From: Hymenobacter properus
GTDB taxonomy: Bacteria > Bacteroidota > Bacteroidia > Cytophagales > Hymenobacteraceae
Direction: 5' to 3'
Assembly: GCF_015694735.1 (NCBI RefSeq)
Contig: NZ_JADQDP010000002.1
Span: 1 to 64,000, forward strand
DNA: 64,000 bases
In this document: positions 52,657 to 61,197 of the stretch, piece after piece
Position numbering within the stretch: the stretch's first letter is position 1
Layout of the letters: each line of letters starts with the position of its first letter
Notes under the pieces: generated by a model
What the model saw: the letters and a program-made list of their open reading frames with translations, nothing else
Databases searched by the model: none
What the model was told of the DNA's origin: nothing
Made by a program: the position numbers and the translations under genes

Positions 52657-54822
52657 CGCCGGCACCACGTCCATGTTGGCGAAGCAAAAACTCCACACGT
52701 CGGCCCACTCGTCGATGAGCAGGGCGGTGCTTTTGCCGGCGCCGTGGCCGGCATTCACGTCAATGCGGATGAGGGTGGGGTGTGGGCCGGCGTTGGCGGC
52801 CTGCAGGGCGGCAGCGTACTTGAAGGAGTGCGCGGGCACCACCCGGTCGTCGTGGTCGGCGGTGGTGATGAGCGTGGCGGGGTAGGACGTGCCGGGCCGC
52901 AGGTTGTGCAGGGGCGAGAAAGCCAGCAGGTTATGGAACTGCGCCTCGTCGTCGGAGGTGCCGTATTCGGGGGCCCAGTTCCAGCCGATGGTGAACTTCT
53001 GGTAGCGTAGCATGTCCATCACGCCCACGGCGGGCAGGGCCACGCGACACAGGTCGGGGCGCTGGTTGGCCACGGCGCCCACCAGCAGGCCGCCGTTAGA
53101 GCCACCCGCAATGGCGAGGTGCTGCGTGTTGGTGTAATTATTCGTTTTGAGGTATTCGGCGGCGGCAATGAAGTCGTCGAACACGTTTTGCTTATGGGGC
53201 GTCATGCCAGCGCGGTGCCATTCTTCGCCGTATTCGCCACCGCCGCGCAGGTTGGCCACGGCCAGGATGCCGCCGTTTTCGAGCCACAGCATGCGCGCCA
53301 CCGAGAAGCCGGGCGTGAGGCTCACGTTGAAGCCACCGTAGCCGTAGAGGTAAGTGGGGTGCTGGCCGTTCAGTTCCAGGCCGCGCTTGTGCACGATGAA
53401 CATCGGAATGCGCGTGCCGTCCTTGCTGGGGTAGAATACCTGCGTGGTGTCGTAGTCGGCCGGGTTCACATCCACCGCCGGGGCGCGAAACACCGTGCTG
53501 GTATTCGTAGCGATGTCGTAGCGGTAGATGGTGGTGGGATAGGTGAAGGAAGTGAAGGCATAGTATACCGCCGTGGCCTCGCGCCGCCCGCCGAAGCCAC
53601 TGGCCGTGCCAATGGCGGGCAGTGCCACATCGTGCCGGAATTCGCCCTGCTCCGAATACACTTTCACCTGTGAGCTGGCGTCGTGCAGGTAGCTTGCCAG
53701 GAGGTAGCCGCCGGCCTGCGACACGCTTTCGAGCTTGTTGGCGGTTTCGGGCAGCACCTCGCGCCAGTGCGCTTCGGCGGGCCGGCCGGGGTCGATACCG
53801 ACCACGCGGTAGTTCGGCGCCTGGTAGTTGGTGTACACCAGCACCTCGCCGCCCACATTGCCGATGACGGTGTTGTTGAATTCGTAGGAATCGAACAGCG
53901 TCACCCAGGCCTCGGCCTGGGCCGCGGCGGTGAGGTCCCGCACCAGCAGGCGGTTGCCGTCAGATACGCCATCGGTGAGGTAGAGGCACAGAAACCGCTC
54001 GTCCTCCGTAGCGCCGGCCATGCGGAAGCCCAGGGCCATGCCGGGGTTTTCGTACACCAGCCGGTCGTCGGCCTGCGGGGTATTCAGTTGGTGGAAGTAA
54101 ACTTTATGAAACTCGTTTTTGCCCGACATGTCGCTCTCGCCGGGGCCGGGCGGGTCGTAGCGGCTGTAGTAAAAGCCGTTCGTGGTCCACGACGTGCCCG
54201 ATACCTTCACCCAGTCCAGTACATCGGGCAGCAGCTCCTGGGTGCGCAGGTCCATCACACGCACCTGATTCCAGTCGGAGCCGCCGCGGCTGGTGGCGTA
54301 GGCCAGGTAGCGGTGGTCGTTGCTGAACTCCATGCCGGCCAGGGCGGTGGTGCCGTCTGCCGAAAACTGGTTGGGGTCGAGCAGTACGCGCGGTGCCTCG
54401 TTGCCGCGCTGGCGGTACACCACGGCCTGGTTTTGCAGCCCGTCGTTTTTGGCGTACACCAGCTCGTCGCCCACCTGCTCGGGCACGCCGTAGCGCTCGT
54501 AGTTCCAGAGGCTGGTGAGGCGTGCCCGAATGCGGTCCCGAAACGGAATCTGGCCCAGATAGCCAAACGTGACTTCGTTCTGAGCCTTCACCCAGGCGGC
54601 GGTTTCGGCCGAGTCGGGGTCTTCGAGCCAGCGGTAGGGGTCGGGCACGGGGGTGCCAAAATAGGTGTCGGTGGTATCGGCCTTACGGCTGTTGGGGTAG
54701 GTCACGGCGGGTGGTATCGGGGAGCTCCAGGCCGGCTTTGCGGCTGGGTTCGGCGTTTTCGGGAGTGGTGGCTTCGGTGAGGGGCTGGCGGCGGGGGAGG
54801 GTGTTGCGCGCGGGCGGCTCAC
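52651..54822 (-). CDS. Prolyl oligopeptidase family serine peptidase (S9), frame broken near its 5' end
   Basis: Cleaves short peptides after proline. A seven-bladed propeller (about 60-440) precedes the alpha/beta hydrolase domain with GGSNGG (nucleophile Ser), DHDDRV (Asp) and NAGHGAGK (His). The conserved domain begins at TYPNSRKADTTDTYFGTPVPDPYRWLED. The residues before this in the same frame are a Pro/Ser/Ala-rich string, whereas the neighbouring frame (54683-54885) encodes a lipoprotein signal that would fit directly in front. A one-base difference near 54705-54725 would join the two. Either a real mutation or a sequence error; if real, the protein loses its export signal and may start internally. 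Confidence 0.88.
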   Translation of the reverse strand: MSRPRATPSPAASPSPKPPLPKTPNPAAKPAWSSPIPPAVTYPNSRKADTTDTYFGTPVPDPYRWLEDPDSAETAAWVKAQNEVTFGYLGQIPFRDRIRARLTSLWNYERYGVPEQVGDELVYAKNDGLQNQAVVYRQRGNEAPRVLLDPNQFSADGTTALAGMEFSNDHRYLAYATSRGGSDWNQVRVMDLRTQELLPDVLDWVKVSGTSWTTNGFYYSRYDPPGPGESDMSGKNEFHKVYFHQLNTPQADDRLVYENPGMALGFRMAGATEDERFLCLYLTDGVSDGNRLLVRDLTAAAQAEAWVTLFDSYEFNNTVIGNVGGEVLVYTNYQAPNYRVVGIDPGRPAEAHWREVLPETANKLESVSQAGGYLLASYLHDASSQVKVYSEQGEFRHDVALPAIGTASGFGGRREATAVYYAFTSFTYPTTIYRYDIATNTSTVFRAPAVDVNPADYDTTQVFYPSKDGTRIPMFIVHKRGLELNGQHPTYLYGYGGFNVSLTPGFSVARMLWLENGGILAVANLRGGGEYGEEWHRAGMTPHKQNVFDDFIAAAEYLKTNNYTNTQHLAIAGGSNGGLLVGAVANQRPDLCRVALPAVGVMDMLRYQKFTIGWNWAPEYGTSDDEAQFHNLLAFSPLHNLRPGTSYPATLITTADHDDRVVPAHSFKYAAALQAANAGPHPTLIRIDVNAGHGAGKSTALLIDEWADVWSFCFANMDVVPAL

Positions 54823-54885
54823 TGGCCCGGCAGGCCGGCAGCGCGAGGGCTGCCAGCAGCACGAGCGGGCGGAGGGCAGCTTTCA
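54683..54885 (-). other. Lipoprotein signal peptide out of frame with the S9 peptidase
   Basis: From the ATG at 54883-54885 the frame reads MKAALRPLVLLAALALPAC, a clear lipoprotein signal (lipobox ALPAC), followed by a polar linker ending ELPDTT before it diverges and stops at 54683. Removing one base near the run CTCCCCG at about 54717-54723 would continue it into the PAVTYPNSRK of the peptidase. Taken as the displaced N-terminus of the S9 gene. Confidence 0.7.
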
Positions 54886-54956
54886 TGTGGTGGTAGGAAT
54901 TGCTATAAACCGTCAAAATGTGCCTAGGGTTAACCTCGCCCCCGGCCGAACGGGGC

Positions 54957-56021
54957 CTACACGTCATCGCCTGCCGGCTCACCGTGCTCCGCTTTTGAGG
55001 CCGAAGAAGGTGGTGTTTCTGTTGCCGCAGCCGGCGCTACCGCAGCGGCCACCAGTTCGGGCAGGTTGGCGCGCAGCCAGCGCAGCTCCTCGTCCACGCG
55101 CTGGCTCACCAGGCGCTCCACCTCCAGGCGCTGGGCGGGGCTGAGCTGGTTGAGGGCTGGGGTAGCCACACTGGGCGCACTGGTTTCGGAGGCGGCCAGC
55201 ACTAAGGCTTCGGCGCGCTTCACGCGGGCCACCGAGTCGGCCACGGCGGCGCTGGTTTCGGCTGCCGCCGCTTGGGCAGTGGTGGCGGCCTGCTTGGCCG
55301 TCAGGGTTTCGCGGCGCTGCTGCCGGCGCCAGTGGCCCAGCGTGATGCGCAGCATGATGTAGAGCACCAAGCTCAGAATGCTAAGAATGAGCGACAGCGG
55401 GGCGGCAAAGCGGAAAAGCAGGCTGCCACTCCCCGCGGTGGGCAGGGCGGTGCCGCCGGGGCGGGCGGCGTCGCGCTCGGCTGCGGCCTGGGCTTCGGCG
55501 GCTTCGGCTGGGCCGGGGGCGCCGGGCACGGCCGTGGTGTCGGGCTTCTCGGGGGCCATGGCGGCGGATACTTCGCCCAGCGGCGTGCCCGAGGTAACGT
55601 AGTTGGTGAGTGCCGTTTCGAGGGCGGCCACCCGCGCCATACGGGCAGGGTCTTTGCGGCGCGCGGGCGAGCCTTTGAGCTTGCTCACAATGGCTTTGGC
55701 CAGGGCCGCCAGCCGGGTAGGGTTGTCCTTCTTGCCTTGGTAGATGGCGCCGCGGCCCTCGATGGGCTGGTAGAGCAGCGAGTATACCCGCAGGCTGTCG
55801 GGCCGGATGCTGGCGACTAGGGCGTCGAGGTTGCCGCCCTCGCAGCGCACGGTGCTTTTGAGATTGGGGCGGCCGGCGTCGTCGTACACGAAGCGCACCG
55901 TGGCGCACCAGATTTGCACCTTGCTCTCGTCGAGCGAGGGCTGGCCGAGGGGCGTTTGGGCGCGGAGCGGCCCGGCGAGCAACAACAGAGCAAGAGCGGC
56001 CAGAATAAAGCGGAAGGTCAT
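54957..56021 (-). CDS. Hypothetical protein with signal peptide and central membrane helix
   Basis: 354 residues. Signal peptide MTFRFILAALALLLLAGPLRAQ; a domain of about 150 residues (VQIWCATVRFVYDDAGRPNL, LRVYSLLYQPIEGRGAIYQGK) with no recognised family; an Ala/Pro/Glu-rich linker; a transmembrane helix FAAPLSLILSILSLVLYIML; then a basic patch GHWRRQQRRE and a long Ala/Gln/Glu-rich probable coiled coil to the end. The layout suggests an inner-membrane protein with an outside sensor-like domain and a cytoplasmic coil. Function unknown; divergent from the decayed nuclease gene. Confidence 0.6.
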   Translation of the reverse strand: MTFRFILAALALLLLAGPLRAQTPLGQPSLDESKVQIWCATVRFVYDDAGRPNLKSTVRCEGGNLDALVASIRPDSLRVYSLLYQPIEGRGAIYQGKKDNPTRLAALAKAIVSKLKGSPARRKDPARMARVAALETALTNYVTSGTPLGEVSAAMAPEKPDTTAVPGAPGPAEAAEAQAAAERDAARPGGTALPTAGSGSLLFRFAAPLSLILSILSLVLYIMLRITLGHWRRQQRRETLTAKQAATTAQAAAAETSAAVADSVARVKRAEALVLAASETSAPSVATPALNQLSPAQRLEVERLVSQRVDEELRWLRANLPELVAAAVAPAAATETPPSSASKAEHGEPAGDDV

Positions 56022-56153
56022 AAGCAGCGCAGTTTTGCCGAAAAGTACGGCGTAGGGCGCTATTTATTATGGGATTGATGCTATGCCTTCAGCCGGGGGG
56101 GAGGCACCCGCTTGTGTCCCGTCCGCGCCCACCGCGCCCTAACTTGCCCGCCG

Positions 56154-56747
56154 ATGCTTCTCACCGACTACCTCCGCCGCTTTCAAAAGCTCCGCGTGGC
56201 TACCAGCCGCCAGCACGGCGAAGCGCCCTACAATCTTGCCCTGCTGCTAGCCGTGCTCGAAAACATCGCTGAGGGCTCCATCACCGGCAACCGCATCGAA
56301 ATCACGCCTGAACTCATTCAAAGCCATCTGCGCCAACCTCAGTGCGTCCCCGCTATTCACGGCGGCCAACTTCGCCTTGCCGTTCTACCACCTGCGCTCC
56401 GACGGCTTCTGGCACTTGCACACCTGGCCCGGCCTCGACATCCTGCTCACCAAATCCAACTCCGTGCGCAGTTTCCGGCACCTGCGCGACGTGGTGGCCT
56501 ATGCCACCCTCGATGCCGACCTCTGGCTGCTGCAAGTGCCTGCCCACCGCGCTGCCCTCACGCAGGCCTGGCCGGCATCCGCCGCCAGATACTGGAGGAG
56601 CCCGCTGTCCGCTACCGCGCCCACCTGCCTCTCGTCCAAATGCGTAATGGGTTCGACACCCTTGAACAATTTCGGAAAGCTATTCAGCAGCATCAAGGAA
56701 AGGGCGAGCCCAATCCTTTAATCGGCTGCATTGCGCGAGCGCTGTGA
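56154..56747 (+). pseudogene. Decayed HNH-nuclease-like restriction gene, frameshifted and truncated
   Basis: Three pieces in two frames read as one protein. Piece 1 (from 56154) MLLTDYLRRFQKLRVAT ... LLLAVLENIAEG ... ITPELIQSHLR; piece 2 (about 56335-56575, next frame) NLSASPLFTAANFALPFYHL, SDGFWHLHTWPG, RHLRDVVAYATLDADLWLL; piece 3 (back in the first frame) AGIRRQILEEP. This follows the N-terminal domain of a family of putative restriction endonucleases that end in an HNH domain. The HNH part is missing. Shifts lie near 56334 and 56575. It looks like a dead defence gene. Confidence 0.7.
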
Positions 56748-56755
56748 AAAAACTC

Positions 56756-56779
56756 TCCAACAAACGACCGTTTGTTGGA
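56756..56779. promoter_or_regulatory. Perfect palindrome upstream of the 806-residue gene
   Basis: TCCAACAAACG at 56756-56766 and CGTTTGTTGGA at 56769-56779 flank a two-base centre. The core AAACGACCGTTT resembles operators of TetR-type repressors. It is 87 bases before the TTG start at 56866 and has no T-tract, so a terminator role is less likely. Confidence 0.4.
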
Positions 56780-56865
56780 AGGCAAATTCCGCTCCTGTCT
56801 TTTAACAGTTTTTTGGCTAACAATTGACGTATTAAGTCATTGTTCAACCCGTTACTTTTCGAGGC

Positions 56866-59286
56866 TTGAAAAAAATTTTGCTCCTATTAGGGTTGATAAC
56901 CCAATCACTGCTGAGCGCTGCTCAGTGGAATAACGGTCCAATTGACTCATTGGTCTTAAAGCGGTACTTGCAAAAAGCCATCACAATGGAGGCTTTATGT
57001 GGGTATCCGCCACCCAGCTACCGTCTCCCCCCCAGCAGGCCATACTTGGATACGGAACGGGCCCAGGACTTTGCCGACTTGAATAGCATCAACGCCATGT
57101 TCATTGGCCGAGTGGCAGGGTTTTGGGCTGATATCTGGGACACTGCTCAAGACAACGACCACTTTGACCGGACCTTTCAGAATGTGAGGAAATTGCTCGG
57201 TCCGGATTCGAATAAAGGTCGTATTGCCCAGGCAGCGGTGTTCGAATACGCCGGTAATGAACCGGATGCAAGTGGTTCCATAGACAGCAACATAAAAAAT
57301 ATTCATTTGCCCGATTGGGTCTGGTACGCTTGGCATCCCGCAACGAGTACGTACCCGAACCGAAATTTTATTCCGACAGACATTGGTTTTCTGGCTGGTC
57401 AAGGTCCTACGGGGTTTGCGGGCTTCAGCGTCGTTGACGTTACCAGGGACGAAGCTAAAATGTGGTTGTATTACCGCGCATGCAGTTACATCGCGAGCGA
57501 CATCGAAGCCTTGCACATGGGACAGTGGAACTTGATTGCTTTTAAAGACGCTCAAGGAACCTTCGACGCACAAGGAACTCCGTTGCCGCCCTATTACCAC
57601 ACCAAGCAGTTGTTTGACAAAATCCGTTCGTTTGCCCGTTTTGGCGCAACCAACTTACCGAGCACCGTTCACTTTACGCAGCGCAACAGCCGGTGCGGCG
57701 CTCGCCGTCAGTATGTTATCCTGGATTGTCATTCCAAGCGCTCCATCAAATACTATAAGGAGGACCTGTTCAACTTTTATTCCTTTCCCATTCGACCAGT
57801 CAACAACCCCACCCAAGCGGGAACCGAGGGATTGTATGGACAAGGGCTACCTATCTACGGCACCGAATTGCGGATGGAATCCTGTGTGGACCCCTCAAAC
57901 TCGATGGGCGGCATCCCCTACGGCGACCACGCCAACACCCGCCTATGGTTGGTGGAGTTCGATAACAGCGACGGCCCCCATCCCATAAATCCTATGCAGG
58001 ACTGTTGGGGCCAAGATGAAATCTCATGGTTTGGGCAGCAGCCCCCCCGTTACCGCGCCGATTGGCTGCGCTACGCCTACACGTGGCTTAGATGCAATGA
58101 ACCCGATATTGCCATGCAGATGCCGGGCCGCCGGTCAATGGGAAGTTCACGAGTGTACCGATTTAACGAGCCGAACACGCCTGAAAAATCTCGTATTCAC
58201 GACTTATGGGCAGGTTACTACGATATGTTTTCCCCGTCGTACGCGATTCCCAGTGCCGCAAATCCCGCAGTACCAGCCACAACCCGCTCTAACATCGCCG
58301 TAGAGCTTGACGGGTCTATTTTTTGGACTGACCCTTCCGGAACCATTCGGTACGCCAAGAGCACCGTTACGGGTAGCATCCCCACCTGGAGCCATTATGC
58401 CATTCCAAACGTGAGCAACGCCGCCGGGGACCTCGTGTTCCATTCGAATGGGGTACTATTTTACCGTACAACGAGCAACACCATTGATTACTGCCAGTTT
58501 GTTGGTGGCTCCGGCTGGCAACACTTCACAACCAATACCAGCGGAACGGCTGGGAACGTCAGCGGCAACTTAGTGTTCGAGGCCCGCGGCCGGGTCAACA
58601 ACCGGGTCAACGAGTGGACCGTTTTTTACCGCAGCATCCAGGGCTGGTTAGAGTACGTGAAGCTTGATTCAGGTACCAGCCCCGCCACCTGGAGCCATGA
58701 TATTGTAACCCAGCAAGACCCCGTCGACGACACTGATGCAACCATTGCATGCCTTACTTCGGGCACTGTAGCCTTTGTATCCAATCATTCGCTGAAAGTA
58801 TACCGCTGGATGAATGGCTGGACCAACATGCCAGTTGCAGATGAGGGCACGGTACGCGGAGAGCTGGCCGTGGATTCGTATTATGACGCTGCTGATGCGT
58901 TTACGGGGTGTAAAATATACTACTGCACCACAGAACATAGCGCGCCACCCGGTTCACCGTTCAACTCACTTGCCAATCATATTTGTTACCGGTTCTATGA
59001 TGCGTCAAGCTCTTATATGGATGCCCCGAGTGCCCCTATAAACATCTTGGCGTACGGCGACATAAACATTCAGGACAGCGGCACGCTCATTTTTCGTACT
59101 CCCAACAGCATTGCCAAAGCCCGTTGGGGCTGCCTTAACGGTTCCAAGGCGGGTGGGTGGATAATAGAACCATACAGCAGCGTCAATAATTGCCACTGGG
59201 GCCTGACGCGGCAACGGGATGGTAGTTTATTCTACGTGGGCACCAATAACGAGGTGCGATACCTGACCTGGGAAGCCATCCGTTGA
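56866..59286 (+). CDS. Unrecognised secreted protein with C-terminal beta-propeller-like repeats
   Basis: 806 residues beginning at TTG; the first in-frame ATG is 40 codons later, but the residues from TTG form a clear signal peptide (MKKILLLLGLITQSLLSAAQ). Residues 25-470 form a domain of unknown family with YIASDIEALHMGQWNLI and later RRQYVILDCHS, a layout that recalls a TIM-barrel glycosidase but without an assigned active site. Residues 490-806 hold repeating strands (DGSIFWTDPSGTIRYAK, NGVLFYRTTSNTIDYCQF, FYRSIQGWLEYVKL, DGSLFYVGTNNEVRYL), about every 50-60 residues, as in lectin-like propellers. No T9SS domain at its end. The gene is visibly less GC-rich than its flanks. Confidence 0.75.
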   Translation: MKKILLLLGLITQSLLSAAQWNNGPIDSLVLKRYLQKAITMEALCGYPPPSYRLPPSRPYLDTERAQDFADLNSINAMFIGRVAGFWADIWDTAQDNDHFDRTFQNVRKLLGPDSNKGRIAQAAVFEYAGNEPDASGSIDSNIKNIHLPDWVWYAWHPATSTYPNRNFIPTDIGFLAGQGPTGFAGFSVVDVTRDEAKMWLYYRACSYIASDIEALHMGQWNLIAFKDAQGTFDAQGTPLPPYYHTKQLFDKIRSFARFGATNLPSTVHFTQRNSRCGARRQYVILDCHSKRSIKYYKEDLFNFYSFPIRPVNNPTQAGTEGLYGQGLPIYGTELRMESCVDPSNSMGGIPYGDHANTRLWLVEFDNSDGPHPINPMQDCWGQDEISWFGQQPPRYRADWLRYAYTWLRCNEPDIAMQMPGRRSMGSSRVYRFNEPNTPEKSRIHDLWAGYYDMFSPSYAIPSAANPAVPATTRSNIAVELDGSIFWTDPSGTIRYAKSTVTGSIPTWSHYAIPNVSNAAGDLVFHSNGVLFYRTTSNTIDYCQFVGGSGWQHFTTNTSGTAGNVSGNLVFEARGRVNNRVNEWTVFYRSIQGWLEYVKLDSGTSPATWSHDIVTQQDPVDDTDATIACLTSGTVAFVSNHSLKVYRWMNGWTNMPVADEGTVRGELAVDSYYDAADAFTGCKIYYCTTEHSAPPGSPFNSLANHICYRFYDASSSYMDAPSAPINILAYGDINIQDSGTLIFRTPNSIAKARWGCLNGSKAGGWIIEPYSSVNNCHWGLTRQRDGSLFYVGTNNEVRYLTWEAIR

Positions 59287-59692
59287 TTCATCAGCCGCCA
59301 TTCCGTCAATCGCACCGCTCTTGCCACGACAGTCGCGCCACCGATGAAGTCGAGTACTAGGTCAGAACACAAACCTTTCCTAATCCAGCGATGCTGTCAC
59401 ACCATTAACTGGCCTCCTTCCGTAACCGAGCCCATGGAGCGCCATTTACTCGATGCGTTGGGGCGGACCGTGCGAACCTACCAGCTAAAGGCTCAGGTTA
59501 TTAAACCATTATTGGTAGAGCAGAATAAGCAGCCAGTAAGCTCCGCAGTACCTGGCGAGTTTACGTAACTTATTTGCGATTCAAAGTTTACGAAACGCGC
59601 CAAGCGGACGAGTTTCGCACACTCGGCTGCCTCTAAAAACCTACCCCGCGCCAAGGAATTTCCCAAGGTGCCCAAATGGTCCGAAGACATCA
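59287..59692 (+). other. Intergenic stretch with possible T9SS-domain remnant
   Basis: A 74-codon open frame at 59344-59568 contains HLLDALGRTVRTYQLKAQ at 59440-59493, close to the LLDALGR-VR pattern in type A sorting domains. The rest has no match in character. It is probably a leftover of a longer gene, not an expressed one. Nothing else was seen here. Confidence 0.35.
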
Positions 59693-59728
59693 AAGAAGCC
59701 CCGGCCGCACACGCAGCCGGGGCTTCTT
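59693..59728. terminator. Bidirectional terminator
   Basis: AAGAAGCCCCGGC at 59693-59705 pairs exactly with GCCGGGGCTTCTT at 59716-59728. It stands 46 bases before the end of the minus-strand membrane-protein gene and closes the accessory patch. Confidence 0.75.
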
Positions 59729-59773
59729 GCGTTGCTGTCACAGGCGGGCTAGCAGTGCCAGCATCATTCCAAT

Positions 59774-60358
59774 TCAAGCCGCTTCGGTCTGTTTAAAGCC
59801 GTTGCGCTCCTTATAATCATCAGAAGCTACCCAAGCTCGATTCACAACCGGCTGGTCAATAGTTTCCACCGTTGCAGCGTTACCGCGCCACGGTGGAAAG
59901 TGCAGGCGCAGCACCAGCGCCCCTGCCAGCAGCACGGCCGCGGCTGGGCCCAGCGTCACCCACCAAAACCAGGCGGCCGGAAACAAGCGATAAGTGCTTT
60001 CTACCACCAGCGCCGCGTATAGGCCCGTCACCGAAATGCCCATGCCTAGGTAGTGCCATTGCCGCCACGCGGGCAGCAATGGCCGACACAGCACCGCCCC
60101 CGTGCCCACGCCCAGGGCCAGCGCGCTGGCCACCGCCCCGTAGTGCACAATGCCAAACCGCCCAAACAAAAAGTAGATGCGAAACGCACTCAGCAGCGCC
60201 ACTGCCATGCTGCCTACGAAGGCCGCGCCCAGGTAGCGGTGCCGACGCGTGGCCTTGGGCGTCAGCATCAGGGGCGTGCTAGTGGCCAGGGCCAGCCCTA
60301 CGGCCACCAGATGCACCACGCTGGCTGCAGAATGCAGAAAGGAAAACATGCTACCCAA
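59774..60358 (-). CDS. DUF2306-like integral membrane protein
   Basis: 194 residues with at least five hydrophobic helices (VVHLVAVGLALATSTPLML, YLGAAFVGSMAVALLSAF, YGAVASALALGVGTGAV, MGISVTGLYAALVVEST, LGPAAAVLLAGALVLRL). The loop TPKATRRHRYLG between helices 1 and 2 is the mark of the DUF2306 group. The start may be Met4 (60349). Function unknown; it is first after the accessory patch. Confidence 0.7.
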   Translation of the reverse strand: MGSMFSFLHSAASVVHLVAVGLALATSTPLMLTPKATRRHRYLGAAFVGSMAVALLSAFRIYFLFGRFGIVHYGAVASALALGVGTGAVLCRPLLPAWRQWHYLGMGISVTGLYAALVVESTYRLFPAAWFWWVTLGPAAAVLLAGALVLRLHFPPWRGNAATVETIDQPVVNRAWVASDDYKERNGFKQTEAA

Positions 60359-60530
60359 ACGCCGCCAGTGCGCCGAGGTTACTTTTTCACACCGTTTTCA
60401 AGCTCCAGCAGCGCAATCAAACAGGGCGGTCGGGCCAGTTCAGCACCAATGAACCCGATTGGAAAACTAGCGTCTCGACGAGGGCCTGCTCCTCGTAGCC
60501 ATGGTCAACTGGCTTCTGGTGCACGCTCCA

Positions 60531-61019
60531 TTACGGAGAGATAATGGCCCGCACCGCAATGGTCCCCACCTCCGGTACCTCGACCAACTGCTGGGGGCGA
60601 CGGTCTGTCATTTCCACTAGCAAATCGGCTAGCACGGCCTCGGCCCGACCATCGGAGCCAAGACGGCGCACCCGAAGAACGCCTCGAACACTGAAGGTGA
60701 CGCTGTCCGGCCCGTGGCCCGGGCCTGCCACCCGGCGAACCGCGAAACTCGTGTTGACCCGGCTGAGCTGCACCAGGCTGTTATGATATAGCTCCCGCTC
60801 CTCCCCACGCGTGGTAGTGGCTTGAAATAAATAGGGTCTGGAGGCTATCAAAGCGGGCACCGGCACCTTCTTCGTGAAAAATACCACGGTGTCGGGGAGC
60901 AGCAGGTCACAACTGAATTGCACGTTTGCTTCCCGCTCCACCCCCTGTGCCGGGCTCTGGGGTTGGGCCCGTGCGGCTACAGTGGCCAGCACTAGGCCGG
61001 CGAGCAGGAATGGTTTCAT
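60531..61019 (-). CDS. Hypothetical secreted protein
   Basis: 162 residues with signal peptide MKPFLLAGLVLATVAARAQ. The mature part is beta-rich (VQFSCDLLLPDTVVFFTKKV, SVTFSVRGVLRVRRLG, VEVPEVGTIAVRAII) without known motifs. It stands alone between two minus-strand genes with gaps of about 170 bases on both sides in which nothing was recognised. Confidence 0.55.
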   Translation of the reverse strand: MKPFLLAGLVLATVAARAQPQSPAQGVEREANVQFSCDLLLPDTVVFFTKKVPVPALIASRPYLFQATTTRGEERELYHNSLVQLSRVNTSFAVRRVAGPGHGPDSVTFSVRGVLRVRRLGSDGRAEAVLADLLVEMTDRRPQQLVEVPEVGTIAVRAIISP

Positions 61020-61197
61020 GCCTTTACTTTGATTAACAGAACAGCGTACCGCCGCACAGACGGCCCATTCGGGCCCTGCAAACTATTGGTCAGGGTGTTC
61101 GTTGCCTGCCTCAACCAAGCGCTGCGCCGGGGCGCCCAGGCCACATTCAGCGATGCGCGAACGACTTTGCAGCTGGCGGCAACGGCCTGCAACGAGG

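Noticed and set aside
53683..54780. 365-codon open frame on the plus strand
   Set aside because: Antisense to the S9 peptidase; no signal peptide, motif or promoter.
59493..59777. 94-codon open frame on the minus strand
   Set aside because: It crosses a strong terminator and shows no protein-like composition or motif.
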